From Ideonella_A sakaiensis_A (GTDB taxonomy: Bacteria; Pseudomonadota; Gammaproteobacteria; Burkholderiales; Burkholderiaceae_C): DNA of 64,000 bases. Numbering within the stretch: position 1 is the stretch's first letter; each line of letters opens with the position of its first letter. Of the stretch, positions 34,629-43,709 are shown one piece after another. The stretch spans positions 434,001 through 498,000 of the forward strand of contig NZ_CP182947.1 of assembly GCF_048320135.1 (NCBI RefSeq), given 5' to 3'. The position numbers and the translations under genes are program-made. Under the pieces are notes generated by a model. It was not told where the DNA came from. It worked only from the letters and a program-made list of their open reading frames with translations, and searched no databases.

Positions 34629-36542
34629 ATGACCCCGCGAGCCCAGCGCGTGTTGTCGGTGATTCCGCCGATGACGCAGCTCAATACCCCTTACCCGTCG
34701 ACCGCCTACCTGACCGGCTTTTTGCGCTCGCGCGGCTTCGAGGCGGTTCAGGAAGACCTTGCGCTGGCGCTGGTGTTGCGGCTGCTGTCGCGGCAGGGCT
34801 TGAGCGAAGTGAAGGCGGCGGTCGAGGCCGCCGACGCCACTGCGCGGACGCCGCAGGTGGACTTTTTCCTCACGCAGTTCGACGCCTACCGCGCGAGCAT
34901 CGGGCCGGTGATCGCCTTTCTGCAGGGCCGCGATCCGACGCTCGCGCACCGCATCAATACCCGCCAGTTCCTGCCCGAGGGCCGGCGCTTCGAATCGCTC
35001 GACGTCTATGTCGACGACGATGGCGGCGACCCGCTGGCCTGGGCCTTCGGCGCTCTGGGTCTGCAGGACCGGGCACGCCATCTGGCGACGCTGTACCTGA
35101 ACGACCTGGCCGACGTGTTGCGCGATGCGATCGATCCGCGCTTCGAATTTGTCCGGTATGCGGAGTCGCTGGCGCAGAGCCAGGCCAGCTTCGATCCGCT
35201 CGCCGATGCGCTGGCGACGCCGCCGAATCTGATCGACCAGACGCTGCATGGATTGACGCTGCAGGCACTGCAGCAGCACCGGCCGGACATCGTGCTGGTA
35301 TCGGTGCCGTTTCCAGGCGCGGTCTATTCGGCCTTCCGCATCGCGCAGTCGGTGAAGGCGGCCGATCCGACCATCGTCACCGTGCTTGGCGGCGGCTTCG
35401 TCAATACCGAACTGCGCGAACTGAATGAGCCGCGGGTCTTCGACTTTTTCGACTTCGTCACGCTCGACGCCGGCGAGCGGCCGCTGCTCGCGCTGCTCGA
35501 GCACCTGCGGGGTGGGCGCTCGCGGCAGCGGCTGGTCCGCAGCTTCGCACGCGACGCCGACACGCGGACCGTCCGCTACATCAACATGGTCGAGCCGGAC
35601 ATCGCATTCGCCGAGGTCGGCACGCCGACCTGGGATGGCCTGCCGCTGGAGCGCTATCTGTCGCTGCTCGACATGCTGAATCCGATGAACCGGCTGTGGA
35701 GCGACGGGCGCTGGAACAAGCTGACCGTCGCACACGGTTGCTACTGGAAGAAGTGCAGCTTCTGCGACGTCAGCCTCGACTACATCTCGCGTTACGACGC
35801 CGCTTCGGCCGAGGTGCTGGCCGACCGCATGCAGGCGATCATCGACGAGACCGGCCAGACCGGCTTCCACTTTGTCGATGAGGCCGCGCCACCGAAATCG
35901 CTGAAGGCGCTCGCCGCCGAACTGCAGCGGCGGCAGATGCCGGTGTCATGGTGGGGCAATATCCGCTTCGAGAAATCGTTCACGCCGGAGCTGTGTCAGC
36001 AGTTGGCCGACAGCGGCTGCATCGCGATTTCCGGCGGTCTCGAAGTCGCATCGGACCGGCTGCTGAAGCTGATGAAAAAAGGCGTCTCGGTCGAGCAGGT
36101 GGCGCGGGTGACAAAAGCCTTTGCCGATGCCGGCATCCTGGTCCATGCCTATCTGATGTACGGCTTTCCGACCCAGACGGTGCAGGACACCGTCGACGCG
36201 CTCGAATATGTGCGCCAGCTGTTCGCCAACGGCTGCATCCACAGCGGTTTTTTCCACCGTTTTGCCTGCACCGTGCATTCACCGGTCGGGTTGCACCCCG
36301 CTGATTACGGGGTGCAGCTGCAACCGTTGCCACCGGTCAGTTTTGCAAAAAACGATATCGCCTTCATCGACCCGATCGGCGTCGATCACGATGCGCTCGG
36401 CAAGGTGCTGAAAAAGGCGCTGTACAACTACATGCACGGCATCGGCCTCGACGACGACGTGCGGCGCTGGTTTCCGTTCAAGGTGCCGCGTCCGACCCTC
36501 TCGCGCGGCAGCATCGCACGCGCGTTGCAGCTGGCAGGCTGA
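34629..36542 (+). CDS. B12-binding-type radical SAM protein
   Basis: The 637-residue protein starts at the ATG at 34629. The first part resembles a cobalamin-binding domain without a clear DxHxxG (PPMTQLNTPYPSTAYLTGFLRSRG, then TVLGGGFVNTELREL). The radical SAM cluster site is HGCYWKKCSFCDVSLDY at Cys371, Cys376 and Cys379, spacing Cx4CxxC, where most families use Cx3CxxC. Later segments such as SGGLEVASDRLLKLMKKGVSVEQ and AYLMYGFPTQTVQDT fit the (beta/alpha) barrel. The reaction is unknown. It is transcribed toward the btu genes, which end just downstream on the other strand, so a functional link through B12 is possible but unproven. Confidence 0.82.
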   Translation: MTPRAQRVLSVIPPMTQLNTPYPSTAYLTGFLRSRGFEAVQEDLALALVLRLLSRQGLSEVKAAVEAADATARTPQVDFFLTQFDAYRASIGPVIAFLQGRDPTLAHRINTRQFLPEGRRFESLDVYVDDDGGDPLAWAFGALGLQDRARHLATLYLNDLADVLRDAIDPRFEFVRYAESLAQSQASFDPLADALATPPNLIDQTLHGLTLQALQQHRPDIVLVSVPFPGAVYSAFRIAQSVKAADPTIVTVLGGGFVNTELRELNEPRVFDFFDFVTLDAGERPLLALLEHLRGGRSRQRLVRSFARDADTRTVRYINMVEPDIAFAEVGTPTWDGLPLERYLSLLDMLNPMNRLWSDGRWNKLTVAHGCYWKKCSFCDVSLDYISRYDAASAEVLADRMQAIIDETGQTGFHFVDEAAPPKSLKALAAELQRRQMPVSWWGNIRFEKSFTPELCQQLADSGCIAISGGLEVASDRLLKLMKKGVSVEQVARVTKAFADAGILVHAYLMYGFPTQTVQDTVDALEYVRQLFANGCIHSGFFHRFACTVHSPVGLHPADYGVQLQPLPPVSFAKNDIAFIDPIGVDHDALGKVLKKALYNYMHGIGLDDDVRRWFPFKVPRPTLSRGSIARALQLAG

Positions 36543-36547
36543 GCGAT

Positions 36548-37330
36548 TCAGCGCGCCGCACGCGGCAACGCCAGCCACTGCCCGTCGACCTGCACCAGCT
36601 GCAGCCGGTTGTCGAAAACCGCGCGCAGCGCATCGTGGGTCGCCGGATCGCCGGCCGGCCCTTGATGGACCACCGCGCCGCCGGCCATCACGACCAGCCG
36701 GTCGGCCTGCAGCGCGATCTGCAGTTCGTGCAGCACGCTGACGACGGTGGCGCCGGCCGCGACTTCGTCCCGCACCAGATCGATCCAGTCGGCCTGGTGT
36801 GGTGGATCGAGGTGGCTGAGCGGCTCGTCGAGCAGTAGCACGCCGGCGCCGACCGCCAGTGCGCGCGCCAGCAGCACCCGCTGCCGTTCGCCGCCGGAAA
36901 GCGTCGACAGCAGCCGCTCGCGCCATTGCAGGCATTGCGTGCGCCGCATCGCCGATTCGACCGCGGCGAGATCTGCCGGCGACGGCGGCGCCAGCCAGCC
37001 GCGGTGCGGCAGCCGGCCGAGCATCACGACCTCGTGGGCGCTCAAGCCGTCCGCCGTACCTTCGTTCTGCCCCATCCACGCCAGCTGGCGCGCGCGTTCG
37101 CGGGCGGGCAGCTCGGCCAATGTACGCCGGTGCAGGCGCACGCTGCCGTCGGTGGCCTGCAGGCCGGCCAGCGTCCGCAGCAGCGTCGATTTGCCGGCGC
37201 CGTTCGGCCCGACCACCGCGGTCCAGCAGCCGGCTTCGATGGCCAGCCGGATCGGGCCGAGCACGCGAGCCGAGCCGATCCGCACCGCCGGCCAGTCGGC
37301 TTCGAGCGCGGATACCGCAGCCGCCGTCAC
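36548..37330 (-). CDS. btuD: cobalamin ABC transporter ATP-binding protein
   Basis: The 260-residue ABC ATPase has Walker A GPNGAGKSTLLRTL, the signature LSGGERQRVLLARAL, Walker B LLLDEPLSHLD and the H-loop VLHELQ. It begins at a GTG (37330) that overlaps the permease stop by 4 bases (GTGA), which sets the start. The Fec/Btu type is inferred from order: it follows a FecCD-type permease and precedes no other gene on its strand. BtuB, BtuF and a B12 riboswitch upstream show that the cargo is cobalamin. Confidence 0.9.
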   Translation of the reverse strand: MTAAAVSALEADWPAVRIGSARVLGPIRLAIEAGCWTAVVGPNGAGKSTLLRTLAGLQATDGSVRLHRRTLAELPARERARQLAWMGQNEGTADGLSAHEVVMLGRLPHRGWLAPPSPADLAAVESAMRRTQCLQWRERLLSTLSGGERQRVLLARALAVGAGVLLLDEPLSHLDPPHQADWIDLVRDEVAAGATVVSVLHELQIALQADRLVVMAGGAVVHQGPAGDPATHDALRAVFDNRLQLVQVDGQWLALPRAAR

Positions 37331-38316
37331 CGCGTGATCCCGATCGGCCGGGTGTGCATCAGCCACAGCAGGTAACCGCCACCGAGCACCGCGGTGATCA
37401 GGCCGACCGGCAGTTCCTGCGGTGCGACGACCCAGCGTGCCGCGACATCGGCGGCCAGCAGCAGCACGCCACCGCCGGCGGCCGACAGCAGCAGCAGCCC
37501 GCCATGCGAGCCGAAGCCGAGGCTGCGCACCAGATGTGGCGCCACCAGCCCGACGAAGGCGATCAGGCCGGCCTGTGCAACCGCCGCTGCGGTCGCCAGC
37601 GCCATCGTTGCAACCAGCAGCGATCGTGCGAGCCCGAGCTGCACACCGAGGCTGCGCGCGGTCGACTCGCCCAGCGCCAGCGCATCGAGCGCGCGCCGCC
37701 CGGCCAGCGAACCGAACAGGCAGACGGCCAGCACAGCGAGCATCGTTCCAACACCGCTCCAGCCGATAAAACCGGTCGTGCCCAGCATGAAGGACTGCAT
37801 CGAGCGCATGATCTGCGGCGTCGCGAGCAGGATCAGCTCCTTCACCGCGCCGAGCACGACGCCGACGACGACGCCGGCGAGCAGCAACCGCAGCCCCTGC
37901 TGCATGCCTTTCGCCATCGCCAGCGTCAGCAGCACCGCAGCGAGCGAGCCGATGAAGGCAGCGCCGGTCAAGCCAAACTGGGCCAGCCAGTGGGCCGGAG
38001 CCGCACCGACTCCGAACACGGCCAGTGCCACAGCAACTGCGAGCGACGCTCCGGAAGCACTGCCGAGCAGATAGGGATCGGCGAGCGGATTGCGGAACAG
38101 CCCCTGCGCAATCGCGCCGCCGAGCCCGAGCAAAGCGCCGGCAGCCCAGGCACCGAGAGAGCGCGGCAGCCGGATCTCCCACAGGATCAGCGCGTTGCCG
38201 CCGCCGTCACCGCCAGCCCACGGTGGCGACCAGCCGCTGCTGCCGATGGCGATGCCGAGGCCGATCAGCACGGCGGCGGCCGCCAGCAGCCACAGAAGTG
38301 CGCGAGCGGCGCTCAC
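37327..38316 (-). CDS. btuC: cobalamin ABC transporter permease, FecCD family
   Basis: The 329-residue inner-membrane protein has about nine or ten hydrophobic segments and the FecCD hallmarks LRLPRSLGAWAAGALLGLGGAIAQG-like (IRLPRSLGAW) near residue 60, GSASGASLAVAVAL, AVCLFGSLAGRRALDALALGE and AFVGLVAPHLVRSLGF. The GTG at 38316 gives the compact family start; the frame upstream would overlap btuF by over 50 bases and reads as low-complexity Arg-rich sequence. It is coupled to btuD by a 4-base overlap. Confidence 0.9.
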   Translation of the reverse strand: MSAARALLWLLAAAAVLIGLGIAIGSSGWSPPWAGGDGGGNALILWEIRLPRSLGAWAAGALLGLGGAIAQGLFRNPLADPYLLGSASGASLAVAVALAVFGVGAAPAHWLAQFGLTGAAFIGSLAAVLLTLAMAKGMQQGLRLLLAGVVVGVVLGAVKELILLATPQIMRSMQSFMLGTTGFIGWSGVGTMLAVLAVCLFGSLAGRRALDALALGESTARSLGVQLGLARSLLVATMALATAAAVAQAGLIAFVGLVAPHLVRSLGFGSHGGLLLLSAAGGGVLLLAADVAARWVVAPQELPVGLITAVLGGGYLLWLMHTRPIGITR

Positions 38317-38344
38317 CCGCCGACACCCCCGCCGCCGCGCGACA

Positions 38345-39268
38345 TCATGGGCGCGGCGCCGGCAATGCGGCCACCGGCAGCGGCGAGGCAGCCAGCGCGC
38401 GGTTGACACAACGCGCGATCAGCAAGGCCGCGTCCCCGATGCGTGGCCCGGGCCTCGCCAGCACATCGCCATCGGCGGCGTCGAAGCGGCACACCCTGCC
38501 CTCGCGCAATGCGCGGATGCGCGCCCAGCCGGGCCGTGTCGCCAGCGAACCGGCCTCATGGGCGGCGATCATGATCAGCGCCGGATCGGCGGCGACGACA
38601 AATTCCGGATTGAGTTGCGGATACGGGCCGAGCCGGCCCGGCACGATGTTGCGCAGCCCCAGCCGCGCCATCAGTTCGCCGACAAACGACGACTCGCTGG
38701 CGGCAAACGGGCCGCTGCCAACCTCGTAATAGACGTCGAGGCCGCGTGCCGCCGGATCGATCTGCCGCATCGCCTGTTCGATCTTCTGGTCGATGTCGCG
38801 CTGCACCGCTTCGGCGGTGGCCGATCCGGTCAGTCGGGCGACCTGCTGGAGAACGCGGTGGAAGTCGGCCTGGCTGCGCGGCTCCAGCGCAACCACCGTG
38901 ATGCCGAGCGACTCGAGCCGCTCGACGATGCGCGACGACATCGCGAGCAGCACCAGGTCCGGTTTCAGCGCGACGATCTGCTCGACATGGGCATCGTCGA
39001 GCCCGCCGAGTTTCGGCAACGTGCGCACCTGCTGCGGATGGTTCGAATGGCGGTCGGTGCCGACCAGCCGCGCGCAGGCGCCGACCGCGCAGACCGTTTC
39101 GGTCAGCGACGGCAGCAGTGAGACGATGCGCCGCGGCGGCGCCGGCAACTGGACCAGCACGCCGCGGTCGTCGCGCACGCTGACCGCCGCAGCAGCTGGC
39201 TGCGCCGCCGCCCACGCGGGCAGCAGCGCGATCACCCAGGCGACGACAAGGCGACGCGCGGCGGCCAT
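38345..39268 (-). CDS. btuF: cobalamin-binding periplasmic protein
   Basis: The 307-residue protein has a signal peptide (ARRLVVAWVIALLPAWAAAQ) and the helical-backbone class III binding fold: RIVSLLPSLTETVCAVGA, VGTDRHSNHPQQVRTLPKLGG and VALKPDLVLLAM. These are BtuF/TroA-type segments. BtuF delivers vitamin B12 to BtuCD. The ATG at 39268 is chosen because it is the first methionine and lies only 2 bases after the btuB stop (39271), so it is coupled to btuB. It ends 28 bases before btuC. Confidence 0.9.
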   Translation of the reverse strand: MAAARRLVVAWVIALLPAWAAAQPAAAAVSVRDDRGVLVQLPAPPRRIVSLLPSLTETVCAVGACARLVGTDRHSNHPQQVRTLPKLGGLDDAHVEQIVALKPDLVLLAMSSRIVERLESLGITVVALEPRSQADFHRVLQQVARLTGSATAEAVQRDIDQKIEQAMRQIDPAARGLDVYYEVGSGPFAASESSFVGELMARLGLRNIVPGRLGPYPQLNPEFVVAADPALIMIAAHEAGSLATRPGWARIRALREGRVCRFDAADGDVLARPGPRIGDAALLIARCVNRALAASPLPVAALPAPRP

Positions 39269-39270
39269 CG

Positions 39271-41172
39271 TCAAAGCCCGCGGCCCTCGTAACGCAGGCC
39301 CAGCCAGGCCTGCCGGCCGAGACCCTGGTAATCACGGACCGGCTGCTGGTCACGGTCGGTGGCATTCAGCAGCTTTGCTTCGAGCTGCCAATGCCTGTCG
39401 ACTCGCCAGTTGGCGCGCAGGTCGAGGGTGGTTTCGGCGGCCAGCGTCACACCGCCATCCGGACGGGCGCCGATGCCGACCACCGTCGCGCCGAGCGTCC
39501 AGCGCGCGTCGGGCCGCCAGCCGGCATCGATGACATGCTGAAAGGCGGCGCGGCGGTTCAGCCGCGTGCCGGTCCGCGCGTCGACGGCATCGAGAAAATC
39601 GAGCGCGGCGCGCAGGCTCAGACCGCCCCAGCTTTTGCCAGCCGAAAGATGTGCACCCTGCAGCTGCGCCTCGTTGATATTGCGCGCACAGCCGAAGTTG
39701 TAGGCCGCTGCCGGCGGGCAAAGCCGGCGATCGGGCTCATAGGCGATCAGCTTGTCGACCCGGTTGCGGTAGACGGTCAATGCCACATCGGCGTCGCGCC
39801 CGCTCCAGCTGATGCCGAACTCGATGCTGCGGCCGCGTTCCGGCTCCACCGTGGCGACACCGAAACCGGGATAAAACAGGTCGTTGAAGGTCGGCGCGCG
39901 GAAACTGGTTCCGGCCAGCGCGCGAACTCTGAAACCGGCCAACAGTTCGACGCTGTAACCGAGTCGGCCGGTGCCGACGCCGCCGTAGGCCGAATTGACA
40001 TCGCGCCGCCAGTCGGCCTGCACGACGTGCGGTCCGAAACGGCCGCTGTAGCCAAGCACGACGGCATCGTTGTCACGCGTCAGCCGCGTCGCGAATGGCG
40101 TGCCGTCGACTTTTTCGAGCTGCCGCTCGAGCGCGACCACCAGCTGCTGGCCGGCGGCGATGTCGAATGCATTCTGCCAGCCGAGCTGGTCGCGCCGCGT
40201 GAGAAAGCGGTTGATCACCGTGCCGCCGGCGTCGGAATCATCGTCGTGCCGGGCCAGCTTCACGCTGCTCGTCCAGCGCGGCTCGATGCGGCCGCGGTAG
40301 TCGAGCGCGACCACGCGCGCACGCAGGCGACTGCGGAAATCGGGGCGGTTGTCCTGCGCAAAAGTCGGCGGATTGAATTCGCTGGCGTCGTATTGCGCGT
40401 CGTTGTGACTTTCGGTCACCAGCAGGCCGAGCCGATGGCCGGTCGCCGGCGTCCAGCCGAGCGCGGCGTGGCCGGCACCGCGGCGAAAGCCGTCGCGGTC
40501 GGGATTGTGGTTGCCGAACTGGTCGCCCGGCCGCAGCGTCGAGACGCCGTCGCTGCGCTCGTGGGAGGCACCGACCGCATAGTCGAAAGCGCCACTGCGG
40601 CCGCTGGCATCGGCCTCGGCCAGCGCCGAACCGTGGCTGCCGGCGGCGAGGTGGGCCGACACCGCGCTGGCCGGCCCGCCACGGCGGGTGAAGATCTGCA
40701 CGACGCCACCGACCGCATCGGCACCATACAGGCTGGATCCGGGCCCGCGCATCACCTCGATCCGTTCGACCTGCGACAGCGCGATCGATTCGAGCGCGGT
40801 CTGGCCGAGCGTGGCCGAGCCGACGCGCACGCCGTCGACCAGCACGACGGTGCTGCTGGCGCCGGCGCCCCTGATCAACACGCTGGCGCTCTGGCCGGGC
40901 CCGCCATTGCGCGACAGCTGCACGCCGGCATGCTGGCGCAGCAGTTCTTCGAGCGTGGTCGCGGTGCTGGCGGCGATCTGGGCACTACCGATCAGCACGA
41001 CATCGGCGCTGACATGGTCGATTGCCTGGGCCTCGCGCGTTGCGGTGACGACAATCGGTTCGAGGCGGGTCTGCGCGTGCAGCCAAGCGGGCGCTGCGGC
41101 GATCGAGGCGATCACACACAGCCGGCCCGCGGCCTGCCGGGCGCGAGGCGGATTCGGAGAGAGAGGGGTCAT
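39271..41172 (-). CDS. btuB: TonB-dependent vitamin B12 outer-membrane receptor
   Basis: The 633-residue protein is a 22-strand TonB-dependent barrel with a plug. The signal peptide ends PAWLHAQ, followed by the TonB box EPIVVTATRE. The plug carries TLEELLRQHAGVQLSRNGGPGQSASVLIRGAG and RIEVMRGPGSSLYGADAVGGVV, both BtuB-like. The C-terminus ends in an aromatic-containing strand (QAWLGLRYEGRGL). It transports cobalamins. A cobalamin riboswitch sits 110 bases upstream, and btuF-btuC-btuD follow. The ATG at 41172 is the first methionine of the signal peptide. Confidence 0.94.
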   Translation of the reverse strand: MTPLSPNPPRARQAAGRLCVIASIAAAPAWLHAQTRLEPIVVTATREAQAIDHVSADVVLIGSAQIAASTATTLEELLRQHAGVQLSRNGGPGQSASVLIRGAGASSTVVLVDGVRVGSATLGQTALESIALSQVERIEVMRGPGSSLYGADAVGGVVQIFTRRGGPASAVSAHLAAGSHGSALAEADASGRSGAFDYAVGASHERSDGVSTLRPGDQFGNHNPDRDGFRRGAGHAALGWTPATGHRLGLLVTESHNDAQYDASEFNPPTFAQDNRPDFRSRLRARVVALDYRGRIEPRWTSSVKLARHDDDSDAGGTVINRFLTRRDQLGWQNAFDIAAGQQLVVALERQLEKVDGTPFATRLTRDNDAVVLGYSGRFGPHVVQADWRRDVNSAYGGVGTGRLGYSVELLAGFRVRALAGTSFRAPTFNDLFYPGFGVATVEPERGRSIEFGISWSGRDADVALTVYRNRVDKLIAYEPDRRLCPPAAAYNFGCARNINEAQLQGAHLSAGKSWGGLSLRAALDFLDAVDARTGTRLNRRAAFQHVIDAGWRPDARWTLGATVVGIGARPDGGVTLAAETTLDLRANWRVDRHWQLEAKLLNATDRDQQPVRDYQGLGRQAWLGLRYEGRGL

Positions 41173-41283
41173 CGGAAACAGGATCAAGGTGCCCGCGACC
41201 GCTTCCCCGCAGTCGCCGGCGACAAACGGTCCGACAACGGACCGTCACTTGTTGGCCGGTATCCGGGCTGGCGAAAATCGACC

Positions 41284-41462
41284 CATGCGACCTTCCCAAG
41301 GCGGAGCCTCAGTGGTCGAGGTACATGAGCGGGAGCAGGCATGGCCTTGCTCCGTCCGCTGACCGTTGCGGGGGCAGCGCAGGCTGGACGACGCCCGTGA
41401 CGAGCGACACCTCCTGCTTCCCGTTTAACTGCGCCGGCAGGAAAGCCGGCGCGAGCACCAAA
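41284..41462 (-). ncRNA. cobalamin (adenosylcobalamin-type) riboswitch
   Basis: Read on the minus strand, the core of the class is present: GGGAAGCAGGAGGTG early, then GCTGCCCCCGCAACGGTCAG (the conserved PK/J6 region), then CCACTGAGGC and GGGAAGGTCGC (the B12 box and P2-like arm). It precedes btuB, as expected. Between it and the ATG lies a 7-base stem acggtcc/ggaccgt (41226-41245, read on the plus strand), followed on the minus strand by TTTGTCG, which may act as the expression platform. The exact 5' end is uncertain by some bases. Confidence 0.9.
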
Positions 41463-41582
41463 CGCCGGAATGTTAGCAGCCCGCCGGTCGGCGGCGGATC
41501 ATGCGCTGCTGCCGGGGCGTGGATCCGGCGCCTACAATCGGTGACGCGGCCTCGGCATCGGGGCAGAGCAGAAAAATACCGC

Positions 41583-41840
41583 ATGCCCACACTGGAAGAT
41601 CTCGCCGAGCGGGTTGAACGGCTGCTGCTTCGCCACAGCGAGTTGCAGCGCACGCACAGCCTGCTCGAGCAGCAGTTGACGGCGCTCGGTCATGAGCGCG
41701 ACAGCCTGCGCTCGCGGCTGAATGCCGCGCGCAGCCGAATCGATGCACTGCTCGACCGCCTGCCGCAGGAGCTGCCGCCGGCCGATCAAGGCCAAACGGA
41801 AAACCGGCAGGCCGACAGCAACAACGAAGAGAAACGATGA
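41583..41840 (+). CDS. ZapB-like coiled-coil cell-division protein
   Basis: The 85-residue protein is almost wholly one coiled coil with heptad leucines (EDLAERVERLLLRHSELQRTHSLLEQQL), followed by a hydrophilic tail. It resembles ZapB/DUF904 and TIGR02449 proteins that lie before zapA in betaproteobacteria. Its stop overlaps the zapA start by 4 bases (ATGA), so the two are coupled, which supports a shared role at the FtsZ ring. The ATG at 41583 is the only reasonable start, since the upstream frame runs through the riboswitch region. Confidence 0.8.
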   Translation: MPTLEDLAERVERLLLRHSELQRTHSLLEQQLTALGHERDSLRSRLNAARSRIDALLDRLPQELPPADQGQTENRQADSNNEEKR

Positions 41841-42151
41841 AGCAGATGGAAGTGACCATCATGGGACAGAGCTATGTGCTCGGATGTCCGGATGGTGGGG
41901 AAGCAGCCTTGCTCGACGCAGTCGACCAGGTCGACCGTGAAATGAGCGCGATCCGCGATGCCGGCAAGGTGAAGGCGCGCGAGCGGATCGCCGTGCTCGC
42001 CGCACTGAACCTCGGCTACCAGTTGGCCACCCGCCAGGCACCGCGCAGCGAGCCGGCTCCCCGCGCCGAAGCCGGCGAATCTGCGGTCGATATCGACAAC
42101 CTCGTGCAGCGTCTCGACAAGGTCCTTGGCGACGACGGCAGATTGTTGTGA
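41837..42151 (+). CDS. zapA: cell division protein ZapA
   Basis: ZapA promotes FtsZ filament bundling at mid-cell. The 104-residue protein has the family start VTIMGQSYVLGCPDGGEAALLDAVDQVDREM and the helical ARERIAVLAALNLGYQLA. It is coupled to the upstream ZapB-like gene. The 6S RNA follows directly, the same order as in E. coli (zapA then ssrS), which confirms the assignment. Confidence 0.93.
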   Translation: MKQMEVTIMGQSYVLGCPDGGEAALLDAVDQVDREMSAIRDAGKVKARERIAVLAALNLGYQLATRQAPRSEPAPRAEAGESAVDIDNLVQRLDKVLGDDGRLL

Positions 42152-42217
42152 TTGCCTGCCGGCAATGCGCCGGCACCGTAGAATGATCAGGTTCGTCGCA
42201 TTCGTGTGGGTTTTATA

Positions 42218-42385
42218 TTTCCTTGAACCGATGCTCTCGCGAGCAAGGGCTTGGAACATCGCTTGGTGGGCGTGATCGTCTCGCGTCAGATGAACCCGAA
42301 GCCAAGCTGACCTCGCCCACCTGAACCCTGGGTTCAGGAATGCGGCCCACAGTTTGCGGCGGACACCCTCACGGCCAATTGCAAC
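42218..42385 (+). ncRNA. ssrS: 6S RNA
   Basis: 6S RNA mimics an open promoter and inhibits sigma-70 RNA polymerase in stationary phase. It lies right after zapA. Its 3' part, CACCTGAACCCTGGGTTCAGG through CACAGTTTGCGGCGGACACC, closely resembles the E. coli CACCUUGAACCAAGGGUUCAAGG...CAGCCUGCGGCGGCAUC region. The 5' part begins ATTTCCTTGAACCG, matching the start of the closing stem. Length about 168 bases fits the 180-base class. The 5' and 3' ends are estimates. Confidence 0.88.
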
Positions 42386-42422
42386 GGCCTCAGACCTGGA
42401 TTGCCGCTGCTGCCCTGCCCCG

Positions 42423-42911
42423 ATGCGCCATTGGCTGATGAAAAGCGAGCCGTCCGACTGCTCGATCGACGACCTGCTGCTCGCTCCCGGCCAGACCGTG
42501 CCGTGGATCGGCGTGCGCAACTACCAGTCGCGCAATTTCATGCGCGACCAGATGGCGGTCGGCGACGGCGTGTTGTTCTACCACTCGTCGTGTCCACAGC
42601 CGGGCATCGCCGGCCTCGCCCGGGTCAGCAGCGCCGCCTACCCGGATGCGAGCCAGTTCGATCCAGCCAGCCACTGGTTCGATCCGAAGTCGAAGCCGGA
42701 TCAGCCGCGCTGGTGGCATGTTGACGTGATGCTGGTCGCGAAGACGCGGCTGCTGTCGCTCGCCGAAATGCGGACCCGGCCCGAATTGCAGCAGATGCTG
42801 GTGCTGCGCCGTGGCAACCGGCTGTCGATCACACCGGTGCAGGCCGACGAATGGGACGCCGTGTTGCGCCTGCTGGAGACGCGATGGCCCTCGGCCTCGA
42901 GTGGCAACTGA
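42423..42911 (+). CDS. EVE-domain protein
   Basis: The 162-residue protein is an EVE domain (PUA-like), a fold associated with modified-base binding. Characteristic segments are HWLMKSEPSDCSIDDLL, WIGVRNYQSRNFMRDQMAVGDGVLFYHSS, GIAGLARVSSAAYPD and the closing LVLRRGNRLSITPVQADEWDAVLRL. It lies directly after 6S RNA and overlaps the next gene by 28 bases, both usual in this group. The cellular role in bacteria outside defence loci is unclear. Confidence 0.88.
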   Translation: MRHWLMKSEPSDCSIDDLLLAPGQTVPWIGVRNYQSRNFMRDQMAVGDGVLFYHSSCPQPGIAGLARVSSAAYPDASQFDPASHWFDPKSKPDQPRWWHVDVMLVAKTRLLSLAEMRTRPELQQMLVLRRGNRLSITPVQADEWDAVLRLLETRWPSASSGN

Positions 42912-43699
42912 TTCTCGAGCTGCTGCTGCTCGGCTGCGTGACCGGTTTTCTGGCCGGTCTGCTCGGCGTTGGCGGCGGCATGATGATGGTGCCGTTCATC
43001 ACGCTGCTGTTGACGGCGAAGGACTTCCCGCCCGAGCACGTGATCAAGATGGCGGTCGCCACGTCGCTGGCGACGATCTGCTTCACGTCGATCGCGTCGG
43101 TGCGCGCGCAGCATGCCCGCGGCGCGGTGCGCTGGGACATCTTCCGGCTGCTGACACCCGGCATCGTCGTCGGCTCGATGCTCGGCGCGCAGCTTGCCAA
43201 GTGGCTGCCGGCGGCGACGCTGGCCTTGCTGTTCGCCGCCTTCGTCGGTTTTTCGGCAACGCAGATGCTGCGCGACATCAAGCCGAAACCGACCCGGCAA
43301 CTGCCGGGCACACCCGGCATGCTGGCCGCCGGCGCGGTGATCGGCCTGCTTGCGGCACTGGTCGGCGCCGGCGGCGCCTTCGTTTCGGTGCCATTCATGG
43401 TTGCCAGCAACGTCGCGATCCACACCGCGGTCGGCACCTCGGCGGCGCTCGGTTTCCCGATTGCGCTGGCCGGCACGATCGGTTATGTCATCGCCGGCTG
43501 GTCATTGACAGGGATGCCGGCCGGCACGCTCGGTTTTCTCTACCTGCCGGCGCTGCTCGTCGTCTCGCTGGCCAGCGTCGCGATGGCGCCGGTCGGTGTG
43601 CGCACCGCGCACCGCCTGAACGTCAGGCACCTGCGGCGGATGTTCGCGCTGCTGCTGTACGGCCTGGCCGGCTACATGCTGATGAAGGGCCTGGGCTGA
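42884..43699 (+). CDS. TauE/SafE-family membrane permease
   Basis: The 271-residue protein has about eight membrane segments and the family start LELLLLGCVTGFLAGLLGVGGGMMMVPFI, repeated internally as GLLAALVGAGGAFVSVPFMV, showing the two-fold repeat of TauE/SafE permeases. Members export sulfite, sulfoacetate or other anions; the substrate here is unknown. The ATG at 42884 starts inside the EVE gene, so the two overlap and may be coupled. Confidence 0.88.
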   Translation: MALGLEWQLILELLLLGCVTGFLAGLLGVGGGMMMVPFITLLLTAKDFPPEHVIKMAVATSLATICFTSIASVRAQHARGAVRWDIFRLLTPGIVVGSMLGAQLAKWLPAATLALLFAAFVGFSATQMLRDIKPKPTRQLPGTPGMLAAGAVIGLLAALVGAGGAFVSVPFMVASNVAIHTAVGTSAALGFPIALAGTIGYVIAGWSLTGMPAGTLGFLYLPALLVVSLASVAMAPVGVRTAHRLNVRHLRRMFALLLYGLAGYMLMKGLG

Positions 43700-43709
43700 A
43701 CTGCGCCGG

